From Streptomyces chartreusis NRRL 3882 (GTDB lineage: Bacteria > Actinomycetota > Actinomycetes > Streptomycetales > Streptomycetaceae), in the NCBI RefSeq assembly GCF_900236475.1, contig NZ_LT963352.1, positions 6,018,001-6,082,000 on the forward strand: a stretch of 64,000 bases of DNA. Direction: 5' to 3'. The translations under genes were made by a program, and so were the position numbers. Positions 1-8,253 of the stretch are shown here, one piece after another. Position 1 is the first letter of the stretch; the number at the start of each line of letters is the position of its first letter. The notes under the pieces were generated by a model. It worked only from the letters and a program-made list of their open reading frames with translations. It was not told the origin of the DNA and ran no database searches.

Positions 1-132
1 CCCGTAATGTGTCGAAACATCCGCCCCCGGTGGTGGACGTTCCGCAAAACCGCCACGCGAACCCTTGCGGCCTGCTCAACTTTGTCCCGGGGACATGTTC
101 CGCAGCAGCGCCACTGTGCAAAGGAGGCCGTC

Positions 133-600
133 GTGAGACGAGTGCGCCCTGGGGCCGCGGCGTCCCGTGGTGGTGCCGGCTCCCGCGCGGCCGGTGAGGA
201 GCGGGCCCTGACGAGCGTGGCAGCGGGGGACCGCTTCGAGGGCGAGGAGCCCGGTGACACCCCGCGCCTGTGGCACGTCACCCTCAGCGTCTCCGGCAGG
301 GAGGCCCCGATCACGGAGGTCCGGCGCGCCCTCGAACAGCTCGCCCACGACCACCCCTTCCTCCTGACCAGCCGATACGCGGTCGACCACGCGGAGATCC
401 GCTACTGGGAGGAGGCCCGCGACCTGCACGACGCGGCCGCCGTCGCCCTGCGCCTGTGGGGCGAGCACCGGCAGACCGCCGGACTGCCGCCCTGGGAGAT
501 CGTCGGCCTGGAGGTCATCGACCGCGTGACCTACCACCAGCGCATCGCCGAGGGCTACGGGCCGCCGCCGGCGTCACCGGTCGGAGTTCATCCGTTCTGA
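133..600 (+). CDS. conserved hypothetical protein, 155 aa
   Basis: I do not recognise a named family. The GTG at 133 is chosen because AAGGAGG lies at 121-127, an ideal ribosome binding site; longer upstream readings have none. After a basic, Ala/Gly-rich first 30 residues the protein has a compact alpha/beta-looking region (WHVTLSVSG, RYAVDHAEIRYWEEARDL, WEIVGLEVIDR) with no membrane segment, signal peptide or cysteine. The regular WxVTLSV and IRYWEEA strands suggest a small cytosolic domain. It lies 83 bp before proA on the same strand, but proA has its own promoter, so an operon is not certain. That it is a real gene is well supported by the binding site and codon use; its function is unknown. 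Confidence 0.75.
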   Translation: MRRVRPGAAASRGGAGSRAAGEERALTSVAAGDRFEGEEPGDTPRLWHVTLSVSGREAPITEVRRALEQLAHDHPFLLTSRYAVDHAEIRYWEEARDLHDAAAVALRLWGEHRQTAGLPPWEIVGLEVIDRVTYHQRIAEGYGPPPASPVGVHPF

Positions 601-671
601 CCTCCGCGGGAAGTGTCTCGGGAAGCGTCTCGGGGTGTGGAACGAGCGGTGTAGGGTCCCGCCCGGCACAC

Positions 672-677
672 TACGCT
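672..677 (+). promoter_or_regulatory. -10 box of a probable leaderless proA promoter
   Basis: TACGCT followed by exactly six bases and then the proA ATG. This spacing would place transcription start on the A of the start codon. No Shine-Dalgarno sequence precedes the ATG and no convincing -35 hexamer is seen. Confidence 0.5.
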
Positions 678-683
678 TCCCTC

Positions 684-1970
684 ATGACCACGCTTTCGCC
701 GTACGACTCCATGTCCCCGGTCACCGAGGCCGCCTACCGCGCCAAGGCCGCCGCCGCGAGCCTCGCGCCGCTGCCGCGGGCCGACAAGGACGACGCGCTG
801 CTCGCCATCGCCGACGCGCTGGAGGTCCGTACGAGCGAGATCGTCGAGGCCAACGCCAAGGACGTCGCCAAGGCCCGCGAGGCCGGCATCAGCGAGGGCA
901 TGATCGACCGGCTCACGCTCACCCCGGAGCGGGTCCGCGCCATCGCCTCCGACGTGCGCGACGTCGCCGCGCTGCCCGACCCGGTCGGCGAGGTCGTGCG
1001 CGGCTCCACGCTGCCCAACGGCATCGACCTGCGCCAGGTCCGCGTGCCCCTCGGCGTCGTCGGGATCATCTACGAGGGCCGGCCGAACGTCACCGTCGAC
1101 GCCGCCGCCCTCTGCCTGAAGTCCGGCAACGCGGTCCTGCTGCGCGGCTCCTCCTCGGCGTACCAGTCGAACACCGCCCTCGTGCGCGTCCTGCGCGACG
1201 CCGTGGGCGGGGCCGGGCTGCCCGCCGACGCCATCCAGCTCGTGCCCGGCGAGAGCCGCGACAGCGTGCGCGAGCTGATGCGCGCCCGCGGCCTGGTCGA
1301 CGTGCTGATCCCGCGCGGCGGCGCCTCGCTGATCAACACGGTCGTCCAGGAGTCCGTCGTCCCGGTCATCGAGACCGGCACCGGCAACTGCCACGTCTAC
1401 GTCGACGCCCAGGCCGACCTCGACATGGCCGTCGAGATCCTGATCAACTCCAAGGCCCAGCGCGTCGGCGTCTGCAACGCCGCCGAGACCCTGCTGGTCC
1501 ACCAGGACATCGCCGCCGAGTTCCTGCCGCGGGCCCTGGACGCCCTGGCCGACACGGGCGTCACCGTGCACGCCGACGAGCGCGTGATGGCGTACGCCAA
1601 GGACTCCAAGGCCACCGTCGTCGAGGCGACGGCCGAGGACTGGGAGACGGAGTACCTGTCGTACGACATCGCCGCGGCGGTGGTGGACTCGCTGGACAAG
1701 GCCGTCGAGCACATCCGGCTGTGGACCTCCGGCCACACCGAGGCCATCGTCACGACCTCCCAGCAGGCCGCCCGCCGCTTCACCCAGCTGGTCGACTCGA
1801 CCACCGTCGCGGTCAACGCCTCCACCCGCTTCACCGACGGCGGCCAGTTCGGCTTCGGCGCCGAGATCGGCATCTCCACGCAGAAGCTGCACGCCCGCGG
1901 CCCGATGGGCCTGCCCGAGCTGACCAGCACGAAGTACATCGTCACCGGGGACGGGCACGTGCGGCGCTGA
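684..1970 (+). CDS. proA: glutamate-5-semialdehyde dehydrogenase (gamma-glutamyl phosphate reductase)
   Basis: Second step of proline biosynthesis: NADPH-dependent reduction of gamma-glutamyl phosphate to glutamate-5-semialdehyde in the cytosol. The 428-residue length is normal for ProA. The aldehyde-dehydrogenase fold is evident: IIYEGRPNVT near 128-137, LRGSSSAYQSN near 153-163, IPRGGASLI near 209-217, and the catalytic cysteine in QRVGVCNAAETL (Cys264), which in this family forms the thioacyl intermediate. The ATG at 684 gives the conserved N-terminal start (SPVTEAAYRAKAAAASL) and is preceded by a -10-like TACGCT at 672-677 without a ribosome binding site, suggesting a leaderless mRNA. proB is not in this window; it normally lies upstream of proA in Streptomyces. 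Confidence 0.97.
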   Translation: MTTLSPYDSMSPVTEAAYRAKAAAASLAPLPRADKDDALLAIADALEVRTSEIVEANAKDVAKAREAGISEGMIDRLTLTPERVRAIASDVRDVAALPDPVGEVVRGSTLPNGIDLRQVRVPLGVVGIIYEGRPNVTVDAAALCLKSGNAVLLRGSSSAYQSNTALVRVLRDAVGGAGLPADAIQLVPGESRDSVRELMRARGLVDVLIPRGGASLINTVVQESVVPVIETGTGNCHVYVDAQADLDMAVEILINSKAQRVGVCNAAETLLVHQDIAAEFLPRALDALADTGVTVHADERVMAYAKDSKATVVEATAEDWETEYLSYDIAAAVVDSLDKAVEHIRLWTSGHTEAIVTTSQQAARRFTQLVDSTTVAVNASTRFTDGGQFGFGAEIGISTQKLHARGPMGLPELTSTKYIVTGDGHVRR

Positions 1971-2115
1971 GCCGCCTGCCAGGAGTATGTGAAGCGGCGC
2001 ATGCGTGTGCGGCAGGGGTGAACGGGCCGGGCGTGCGCCGTGCGGCACCCCGTGAACGCCGTCTCAACCGGCGGATGAATTTGCATACCGTCTGCCCAAA
2101 ATGACCCCCCAGGTC

Positions 2116-2121
2116 TACTCT
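2116..2121 (+). promoter_or_regulatory. -10 box of a probable leaderless promoter
   Basis: TACTCT, six bases before the GTG at 2128. The same arrangement (TACCCT plus six bases plus ATG) precedes the paralogous gene at 2784. Confidence 0.5.
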
Positions 2122-2127
2122 GGAACC

Positions 2128-2694
2128 GTGCCGGAGGACGTGGGGGGCACGCCGTTTCCTGACGGCCGGGAGCCCGACGACGACCACGACCGCGGGGTGT
2201 CGGACGAAGAGTTCGCCTCCGTGGTCTTCGACGAGGCCTTCGTACGCGCGGCCGTGGTGCACGAGCCGACCGCCGTGGAGCGCCTCCTGGCCGCCGCCAA
2301 GGCGAGAGCCGAGGCCTCCGAGGCCGAGGCGCGCCGCGCCCACTCCAGAGGCGAGCGGTACGACGACGGGTACGGTCACGGCGATTTCGGCCATGATCCC
2401 GAGTTCGACGAGCTGGACGACCCCGACATCCTCGAGGACCACTACGGCGGCACGGGGCCCTACTCCAAACAGGTCCGCTGGCACCGTCCCGTCGCCTGGC
2501 TGCTCGCCGTCGTGATGGGCGTCGGCATGGTCGCGCTGGCCTTCACGGCGGTCTACCGGGGTGCGTCCTCCAACCGTGAGGAGCCCGTGCCGGCGCCCAC
2601 CTCGACCGGCCTGGAACAGGGCAGCGGGGCGGCTCCCTCCGCTTCCGCCGACTACTCCCAGCCGGCCGTCTCGGTGATCCCGCGCACCCCCTGA
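2128..2694 (+). CDS. single-span membrane protein with N-terminal VVFDE motif, 188 aa
   Basis: Unknown function. The N-terminal third is acidic and cytosolic-looking and contains FASVVFDEAFVRAAVVHEPT (about residues 27-46) followed by AVERLLAAAKARAEASEAEA, a likely helix or coiled coil. One hydrophobic segment (VAWLLAVVMGVGMVALAFTAVY) lies near residues 127-148, followed by a short Ser/Thr/Pro-rich tail likely outside the membrane. The VVFDE(A/S)FVRAA block recurs in the next gene, so the two are paralogues in their N-termini. GTG 2128 is preferred over ATG 2101 because TACTCT sits six bases before it and neither codon has a ribosome binding site; the longer reading (197 aa) cannot be excluded. 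Confidence 0.7.
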   Translation: MPEDVGGTPFPDGREPDDDHDRGVSDEEFASVVFDEAFVRAAVVHEPTAVERLLAAAKARAEASEAEARRAHSRGERYDDGYGHGDFGHDPEFDELDDPDILEDHYGGTGPYSKQVRWHRPVAWLLAVVMGVGMVALAFTAVYRGASSNREEPVPAPTSTGLEQGSGAAPSASADYSQPAVSVIPRTP

Positions 2695-2771
2695 CCGGAA
2701 CCCGCCCGTCCTGGTGAGTACCTGTCAGAACTTGTGGTGCGGCCGGGCGTTTACCCGAGCTTCCGGAGACC

Positions 2772-2777
2772 TACCCT
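2772..2777 (+). promoter_or_regulatory. -10 box of a probable leaderless promoter
   Basis: TACCCT followed by six bases and the ATG at 2784, matching the pattern in front of the neighbouring paralogue. Confidence 0.5.
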
Positions 2778-2783
2778 GAAGAT

Positions 2784-3854
2784 ATGGGCGGGCCTGGAGA
2801 CCCACCTGAGGGGACACCAGAGGGCGCTCCCGGAGGTGGAGAGGACGAGTATCGATCCGTCGTCTTCGACGAGTCGTTCGTCCGTGCTGCCCGCCTCCAG
2901 GAGTTCTCCGCGCAGGAGCGCATCGCCGACCACGCGCCCGCCGTGCGACGCCGGCCGCCCCTGCGCCGGGGCCTGTCCCGGCAGGCACTGGTCCTGGTCC
3001 TGCTGATCGCCCTCGCCTTCGGCACCGCGATCTACATGGGGGTACGCCACCCCTACCAGACCCCCGCCGCCCGGGAGTCCGCCGAGCCCCTGCGGATGAC
3101 CGTCATCCCGCTCGCCCCCGAGGGCAAGGTGCCCGGCACGGCCGACCGGGCGTACCTGTACGAGCGCAGCCCCGCCGCGCAGTTCAAGAGCGGCGCGGAG
3201 GGCGTACCGCTGCCCGCCTCGCGGCGCACCTCGCACTTCTCGGACAGCCAGGTCGTCAGCGCCCTGACCACCGCCAAGGACTACATCGTCCGCTCCGCCC
3301 TCGACCCGGACGTGCTCATGGGCGGTGAGGTCCGCGCCGTCCGGCTCCTGCTGGACCCCGACCAGCTGGACCAGTTCGACCAGAGCTTCGCCCGTCCCAC
3401 CGCGGACGGACGCCACGCGCCCACCGGCTGGCTCGTCCGCTTCGACCCCTCCCGCGCCGAGCTGGCCGACCGCAAGGTGCGGGTCCAGGGCACGCTCCAG
3501 GCCGCCGAGGTCGACTCGTCCACGCTTGAGGTCACCGCCGACCACACGCTCGTCTACGCACTGAAGCCCGCCGGGGCCGGTGCCAAGGCCGAGGTGTCCC
3601 TGTTCACCGTCCGGCGCGAGCTGCACTTCCGCTTCGACCGCGACGACCTGCGCCTGCACCAGGGCCAGCTCGTCGTCTCCTACGTCCAGGCCGGGCCGCT
3701 CTCCTGCGCCGAGGACTCCACGAACCACCTGCGGCCTCTCCTGGCCGGCCAGACGGCCAAGGAAGGCGGCCCCGCCGGCACGGACCCCTACGCCACGGGC
3801 AGCGCCACGGCCCTGTGCGGCACGCTGGCGACCAGCGCGCAGCCGAGGGTGTGA
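2784..3854 (+). CDS. membrane-anchored protein with N-terminal VVFDE motif and large extracytoplasmic domain, 356 aa
   Basis: Unknown function. An acidic N-terminus holds SVVFDESFVRAARLQEFSAQ (about residues 29-48), near-identical to the block in the preceding gene, then a basic stretch (RRRPPLRRGLSRQ) and one membrane segment (ALVLVLLIALAFGTAIYMGV, about 72-91). The remaining 265 residues should be outside the cell and include SDQVVSALTTAKDYIVRSALDP, VRLLLDPDQLDQFDQSF and a beta-rich region ending VSYVQAGPLSCAEDS with two late cysteines. The preceding gene ends 89 bp upstream and the two are probably transcribed separately, each from a leaderless promoter. It is convergent with the M48 protease gene that ends 20 bp downstream. 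Shared motif and adjacency suggest the two membrane proteins act on a common cytoplasmic partner; this is inference. Confidence 0.8.
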   Translation: MGGPGDPPEGTPEGAPGGGEDEYRSVVFDESFVRAARLQEFSAQERIADHAPAVRRRPPLRRGLSRQALVLVLLIALAFGTAIYMGVRHPYQTPAARESAEPLRMTVIPLAPEGKVPGTADRAYLYERSPAAQFKSGAEGVPLPASRRTSHFSDSQVVSALTTAKDYIVRSALDPDVLMGGEVRAVRLLLDPDQLDQFDQSFARPTADGRHAPTGWLVRFDPSRAELADRKVRVQGTLQAAEVDSSTLEVTADHTLVYALKPAGAGAKAEVSLFTVRRELHFRFDRDDLRLHQGQLVVSYVQAGPLSCAEDSTNHLRPLLAGQTAKEGGPAGTDPYATGSATALCGTLATSAQPRV

Positions 3855-3874
3855 GACGGGCTCTCCAGGGCGCC

Positions 3875-4999
3875 TCAGCTGTCGTCGCGCGGCGGCTGTT
3901 CGTCTCCCGGGGAGTCCGACGGGCCCGGCGTCTCGGGGTCCCGGGGCGGCTTCTGAGCCGAGTTCGTGAAGCCGCCGAAGCCCCGGCGGACGCGGTCGCC
4001 CAGGTCGCCGGCGCCACCGGCGAGGTCCGTGACCAGCTTCATCAGCGGGTCCTTGGAACTCTTCACATGTGTCGTGTAGTGGTTCGCCGAATCCCGCCAG
4101 GAGTCCCGGACCGAGGTGTCCTTGTCCTCGTCGCGCCGCGGGTAGTGGCCGTCCATGATCCGCTGGTGGTCCCGGGACTCGGCCCACTTCTTCAGCTCGG
4201 CCGCCCGCACGGTGGTGAAGGGGTGGGAGCGCGGCAGCACGTTCAGGATCTTCAGCACCGAGTCGCGCAGGTCGCCCCCGGCCTCGTACTCCTCGGCCTG
4301 CTCGAGGAACGCGTCCACGTTCATCTCGTGCAGGTGGTTGCCGCCCGCGATCTTCATCAGACCCCGCATGGACGCCTGAAGGTCCTGCCCGACGAGCAGC
4401 CCCGCCCGGTCCGCGGACAGCTCCGACTTGCGGAACCACTCCCGCAGCCCGGTCACGATCGCCATGATCGCGAGGTTGCCCAGCGGGATCCAGGCGACCC
4501 GGACGGCGAGGCTGGTCAGGAACAGCAGGATGGTCCGGTAGACCGAGTGCCCGGACAGCGCGTGCCCCACCTCGTGGCCGATGACCGCCCGCATCTCCTC
4601 CTCGTCGAGCAGCTCGACGAGCCCCGTCGTGACCACGATGATCGGCTCGTCCAGACCGATGCACATCGCGTTGGGCTGCGGGTCCTGGTTCACGTACATC
4701 GGCGGGACCTTCTCCAGGTCCAGGATGTAGCAGGCGTCCCGCAGCATCACGTTCAGGTGGGAGAACTGCTGGTCCGACACCCGCACCGAGTCGGACAGGA
4801 ACAGCAGCCTCAGACTGCGCTCGGGCAGCAGGCCGCTGAGCGCCTTGAACACCGTGTCGAAACCGCTCAGCTTGCGCAGGGCCACCAGGGCGGAACGGTC
4901 GGCCGGGTGCTCGTACGTACGCGAGGAGATTCCGGGGAAGCGCCTGCGCTGCCTGCTCGGCACGTGCTCGTGCCCGTGGTGCTCGTGGCCGTCGGACAT
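3875..4999 (-). CDS. M48-family zinc metalloprotease
   Basis: Predicted zinc endopeptidase of 374 residues with the M48 signature HEVGH at 142-146 and the downstream ligand region SELSADR near 192-198 (Glu as third zinc ligand). Two hydrophobic stretches (TILLFLTSLAVRVAWIPLG near 156-174 and NLAIMAIVTGL near 175-185) follow the active site, as in membrane-associated HtpX/Ste24-like enzymes, although they are short and the protein may be peripheral. The N-terminus is His-rich (DGHEHHGHEH), possibly metal-binding. The ATG at 4999 is chosen because GGGGGAAG lies just upstream on the coding strand; an in-frame ATG at 5011 would add four residues. The C-terminal 50 residues are Pro/Asp-rich and probably disordered. 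Substrate unknown; the two VVFDE-motif membrane proteins end head-on with it. Confidence 0.88.
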   Translation of the reverse strand: MSDGHEHHGHEHVPSRQRRRFPGISSRTYEHPADRSALVALRKLSGFDTVFKALSGLLPERSLRLLFLSDSVRVSDQQFSHLNVMLRDACYILDLEKVPPMYVNQDPQPNAMCIGLDEPIIVVTTGLVELLDEEEMRAVIGHEVGHALSGHSVYRTILLFLTSLAVRVAWIPLGNLAIMAIVTGLREWFRKSELSADRAGLLVGQDLQASMRGLMKIAGGNHLHEMNVDAFLEQAEEYEAGGDLRDSVLKILNVLPRSHPFTTVRAAELKKWAESRDHQRIMDGHYPRRDEDKDTSVRDSWRDSANHYTTHVKSSKDPLMKLVTDLAGGAGDLGDRVRRGFGGFTNSAQKPPRDPETPGPSDSPGDEQPPRDDS

Positions 5000-5124
5000 G
5001 TCTTCCCCCATGTGCGTCTGTATGACCTTTGCGGCCCCTTGTGCGGCCTTTTGCTTCCCCGAGGCAGAGCCCAGCCTAGGCGGAGTTACGGTGGTCGGGC
5101 AGTACAGCGAAGGAGACCACCGCC

Positions 5125-5286
5125 ATGGAGCACCACCCCGCAGCCGCCTGGCTCGCCGAGGCCGCGACCGCCGCCGAGCGGCAAGGAGGGCCGGGGATGC
5201 TGCGGTACGTACTGCTCGTGATGATCGTGGGCTGTGTGCTGACCGGGTGGTTCCTGCTGCGCGGCTACAGACGGAAGGACGACTGA
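5125..5286 (+). CDS. small membrane protein, 53 aa
   Basis: Short gene with AAGGAGA at 5110-5116 eight bases before the ATG. The protein has an amphipathic Ala/Glu N-terminus (AAAWLAEAATAAERQ), one membrane segment (YVLLVMIVGCVLTGWFLL, about residues 28-45) and a basic tail (RGYRRKDD), so the C-terminus is probably cytoplasmic. It is divergent from the M48 protease gene. Function unknown; similar one-span peptides are common in Streptomyces and are often left unannotated. Confidence 0.6.
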   Translation: MEHHPAAAWLAEAATAAERQGGPGMLRYVLLVMIVGCVLTGWFLLRGYRRKDD

Positions 5287-5449
5287 GGCACCGGGAAGGT
5301 TCCCCGCCGGACCCCGGGAACGGGCCGGGCGGGACCGCGCACCGGCTCCGTGTCACGAAGAGGCGGAGTCGGGGTGATCGCGGCCGGGGCGCCCGCTTAC
5401 GATGAGCCGACGTCTTTAACCCGCCCACACGCGATAGGTCCTGCCGAAG

Positions 5450-5614
5450 ATGAGCTTCCACAGCACCGCTGCCCAGTTGGTCACCCTCGCCGCCGAGGGC
5501 GAGGAGCACGGCGGTAACCACGAGAGCCTCAGCCCCTACCTCACCGGTGGTGGCGCCCTCTTCGCCCTGCTGCTCCTGCTGTGGATCACCACCCGCTTCA
5601 ACCGCGACCGCTGA
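5450..5614 (+). CDS. small membrane protein upstream of nadD, 54 aa
   Basis: The ATG at 5450 follows GAAG. The product begins MSFHSTAAQLVTLAAEGEEH, has a Gly/His/Asn-rich middle and a single C-terminal membrane segment (GALFALLLLLWITT, about residues 35-48) ending FNRDR. Codon usage is typical of the neighbours. It ends 71 bp before the nadD start. I know of comparable proteins next to nadD in other streptomycetes but no function. Confidence 0.65.
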   Translation: MSFHSTAAQLVTLAAEGEEHGGNHESLSPYLTGGGALFALLLLLWITTRFNRDR

Positions 5615-5685
5615 GCCCGGCCGGGCGCCCCGGGGACCACAGGGGCGGCCGGGCCCCTCAGGAAGGGCCGGTAGGGTCTGCACGC

Positions 5686-6429
5686 ATGGGAGAGCAGGAC
5701 ATGCCTACCGGTCCGGCGAACGAGACGCCGCACGACCCGGCACAGGACACGGCGAGCGGCACCGAGCGACACTCGGAGCCCCGCCGTGCCGCCACGGCGC
5801 ACCGCCAGATCGACGGCCCCGGAAACGGCCGGCCCCAGCTGGGCAAGCGCCGCCTCGGCGTCATGGGCGGAACCTTCGACCCGATCCACCACGGGCACCT
5901 GGTGGCGGCCAGTGAGGTCGCCGCGGCGTTCCACCTCGACGAGGTGGTCTTCGTCCCGACCGGCCAGCCCTGGCAGAAGAGCCACCGCAGCGTCTCCCCG
6001 GCCGAGGACCGCTACCTGATGACGGTCATCGCGACCGCGGAGAACCCGCAGTTCTCCGTGAGCCGCATCGACATCGACCGCGGCGGCCCCACCTACACCG
6101 TGGACACCCTGCGCGACCTGCGCGCGCTCAACCCCGACACGGACCTGTTCTTCATCACCGGCGCCGACGCGCTCGCCCAGATCCTCACCTGGCGGGACAG
6201 CGAGGAACTGATCTCGCTCGCGCACTTCATCGGGGTCACCCGGCCCGGCCACCACCTGAACGACCCAGGACTCCCGGAGGGCGGCGTCTCCCTCGTCGAG
6301 GTCCCCGCCCTCGCCATCTCCTCCACGGACTGCCGTGCGAGAGTCGCCAACGGCGACCCCATCTGGTATCTGGTGCCGGACGGAGTCGTGCGCTACATCG
6401 ACAAGCGCGAGCTGTACCGCGGCGAGTGA
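5686..6429 (+). CDS. nadD: nicotinate-nucleotide adenylyltransferase
   Basis: Transfers AMP from ATP to nicotinate mononucleotide to give deamido-NAD, the penultimate step of NAD synthesis. The catalytic core starts at LGVMGGTFDPIHHGHL (about residues 57-72) with the nucleotidyltransferase GGTFDPxHxGH motif. SSTDCRAR (near 209-216) corresponds to the second nucleotide-binding motif, usually SST.IR. The first 55 residues (PTGPANETPHDPAQD and so on) are polar and low-complexity, an N-terminal extension beyond the usual ~200-residue enzyme. ATG 5686 follows TAGGGT by eight bases; an ATG at 5701 or a start nearer the core is possible. The next gene begins 16 bp downstream, so the two are probably co-transcribed. 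Confidence 0.92.
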   Translation: MGEQDMPTGPANETPHDPAQDTASGTERHSEPRRAATAHRQIDGPGNGRPQLGKRRLGVMGGTFDPIHHGHLVAASEVAAAFHLDEVVFVPTGQPWQKSHRSVSPAEDRYLMTVIATAENPQFSVSRIDIDRGGPTYTVDTLRDLRALNPDTDLFFITGADALAQILTWRDSEELISLAHFIGVTRPGHHLNDPGLPEGGVSLVEVPALAISSTDCRARVANGDPIWYLVPDGVVRYIDKRELYRGE

Positions 6430-6445
6430 GCCGAGAGGGGCACCG

Positions 6446-8149
6446 GTGAACGACCGATACGACCCGGGGTACGGGGACGACCAGTACGAGCTCGTCGGCT
6501 ACGACGAGTACGGCCAACCTGTCTACCGGCAGGTCCAGGCCCAGCAGCCCCAGCAGCAGGCGTACGACTCGTACGCCCAGCAGCAACAGCAGGGCTACGG
6601 CTACGACCCGTACGCCACGGCCGGGCAGCAGCCCCCGCCCGCGTACGACTACGGCACGGGCCGGCAGCAGTCCGGCTACGGCTCCTACGACCCCTACGCC
6701 TCCGGGCAGCACCAGGGCGGCACGGCGTCCCACGACCCGTACGGCCAGGCCGCGGCCGGCGCCGGTACGGCCCAGCAGCCCCGCGTCGCCGAACAGACCG
6801 CCCACATCCCGCAGCAGGCGGGCCCGGCCGACGACGAGGAAGTCCGGGACGGCCATCAACGGGAACAACGGGAGTACCACACCGAGCAGTTCGCCTTCGT
6901 CGAGGAGCCCGACGACAACTCCGAAGACGTCATCGACTGGCTGAAGTTCACCGAGAACCGCACCGAGCGCCGCGAGGAGGCCCGGCGCCGCGCCCGCAGC
7001 CGGATCGTCGCCTTGGTCGTCGTCCTCGCGCTCGCCGCGGTCGGCGGCGTCGGTTACCTCTGGTACGCGGGGAAGCTGCCCGGCCTGTCCTCCGACGACT
7101 CAGCGACGGGCACGGCAACGGCCGCGGGCGCCCAGAAGCGCGACGTGATCGTGGTCCACCTGCACGACACCAAGGGCGGCGGCACCGCCACGGCCCTCCT
7201 CGTCGACAACACCACCACCAAGCGGGGCACCACCGTCCTGCTGCCGAACTCCCTCGCCCTGACCAGCGACGACGGCACCACGACGACGCTCGCCAAGTCG
7301 GTCGAGGACGACGGCTCCGACGGCACCCGCGACGCGCTCGACACCGTCCTCGGCACCGACATCGAGGGCACCTGGCGCCTGGACACCCCCTACCTCCAGA
7401 ACCTCGTCGACCTCGTCGGCAACATCGACGTCGACACCGACACGGCCGTCCCCGACCCCGACGCCAAGAAGAAGGGCGAGGCCCCCCTGGTCAACAAGGG
7501 CAAGGCCCAGACCCTCAGCGGCAAGATGGCCGTCGCCTACGCCACCTACCGCGCCCCCGGCGAGGCCCAGAACGCCCAGCTGGAGCGCTTCGGGCAGGTC
7601 CTGCAGGGCGTACTGCGCAAGATGTCCTCCGACCCGCAGGCCGCGACGACCACGATCCAGACCCTGGCGCAGATCCTGGACCCGTCCCTGACCGACAAGG
7701 ACCTCGGTTCCTTCCTCGCCGGGCTCTCCGACCTCGCCAAGGGCGGCGACTACCGGACGGACCTGCTGCCCGTCCAGGCCGACGGCACCCTCAGCGCCCA
7801 GGCCGGCGAGGGCGTGGTCAAGAACGTCCTCGGCGGCACCGCCAAGAGCCCCGACAAGGACGCCGCCGTCAGCGTCTCCGTGCAGAACGCCACCGGTGTG
7901 AAGGACAACACGGAGAAGGCCCGCGTCGTGCTCCTCAACGGCGGCTTCACCTTCCTGGAGGGCGGCACGGCCGGCTCCGCCCGGGCCACGTCCAAGGTCA
8001 CCTACGCCGACGCCGCCGACAAGGCCGACGCGGCGGAGGTCGCCAAGACCCTGGGCCTGCCCGCGGGCTCCGTCACCAAGGGCAAGATCTCGGCGAGCGC
8101 CGACGTCGCCGTCGTCCTCGGCCAGGACTACAAGCCGTCGTCCGACTAG
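6446..8149 (+). CDS. LytR-CpsA-Psr (LCP)-like membrane protein with LytR_C domain
   Basis: Envelope protein of 567 residues. Residues 1-150 are cytosolic, Gln/Tyr-rich and repetitive (YDPYA, QQPQQQ); a membrane segment lies near 187-209; then comes a divergent LCP-type domain (about 233-400) and a LytR_C domain (about 465-560, SVQNATG...VVLLNGGFTFLEGG). LCP enzymes transfer lipid-linked glycopolymers to peptidoglycan. Here only the second half of the LCP fold aligns convincingly: VLGTDIEGTWRLDTPYLQNL, VGNIDVDTD and LSGKMAVAYATYR...LERFGQVLQ. The usual arginine-rich YVRxR/GDxxRxxRQ residues are partly replaced (YATYRAPGEAQNAQLERF), so catalysis is doubtful. GTG 6446 follows GAGAGGGG. An alternative view is a purely structural LytR_C protein. 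Confidence 0.8.
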   Translation: MNDRYDPGYGDDQYELVGYDEYGQPVYRQVQAQQPQQQAYDSYAQQQQQGYGYDPYATAGQQPPPAYDYGTGRQQSGYGSYDPYASGQHQGGTASHDPYGQAAAGAGTAQQPRVAEQTAHIPQQAGPADDEEVRDGHQREQREYHTEQFAFVEEPDDNSEDVIDWLKFTENRTERREEARRRARSRIVALVVVLALAAVGGVGYLWYAGKLPGLSSDDSATGTATAAGAQKRDVIVVHLHDTKGGGTATALLVDNTTTKRGTTVLLPNSLALTSDDGTTTTLAKSVEDDGSDGTRDALDTVLGTDIEGTWRLDTPYLQNLVDLVGNIDVDTDTAVPDPDAKKKGEAPLVNKGKAQTLSGKMAVAYATYRAPGEAQNAQLERFGQVLQGVLRKMSSDPQAATTTIQTLAQILDPSLTDKDLGSFLAGLSDLAKGGDYRTDLLPVQADGTLSAQAGEGVVKNVLGGTAKSPDKDAAVSVSVQNATGVKDNTEKARVVLLNGGFTFLEGGTAGSARATSKVTYADAADKADAAEVAKTLGLPAGSVTKGKISASADVAVVLGQDYKPSSD

Positions 8150-8162
8150 CCGGCAGGAGTGT

Positions 8163-8197
8163 GCCCCCCACGCGGTCGACGTAATCGCGTGGGGGGC
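8163..8197 (+). terminator. strong hairpin after the LCP-like gene
   Basis: A perfect 12-bp stem (GCCCCCCACGCG pairing with CGCGTGGGGGGC) around an 11-base loop, 13 bp after the stop codon. No T-run follows, as is usual for high-GC actinobacterial terminators. Confidence 0.7.
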
Positions 8198-8253
8198 GCG
8201 CGGCGGTCCGTGAGACCCTTGGTGGCAAGTGACCGCCGACGGAAAGCCTTGTA

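Noticed and set aside
83..95. Short palindrome TGTCCC-G-GGGACA upstream of the first gene
   Set aside because: Short GC palindromes are expected often in this DNA; no further support for an operator.
588..2048. Long minus-strand open frame opposite proA
   Set aside because: A shadow of proA caused by high GC; no start signal, low-complexity Gly/Val/Asp composition, no conserved motif.
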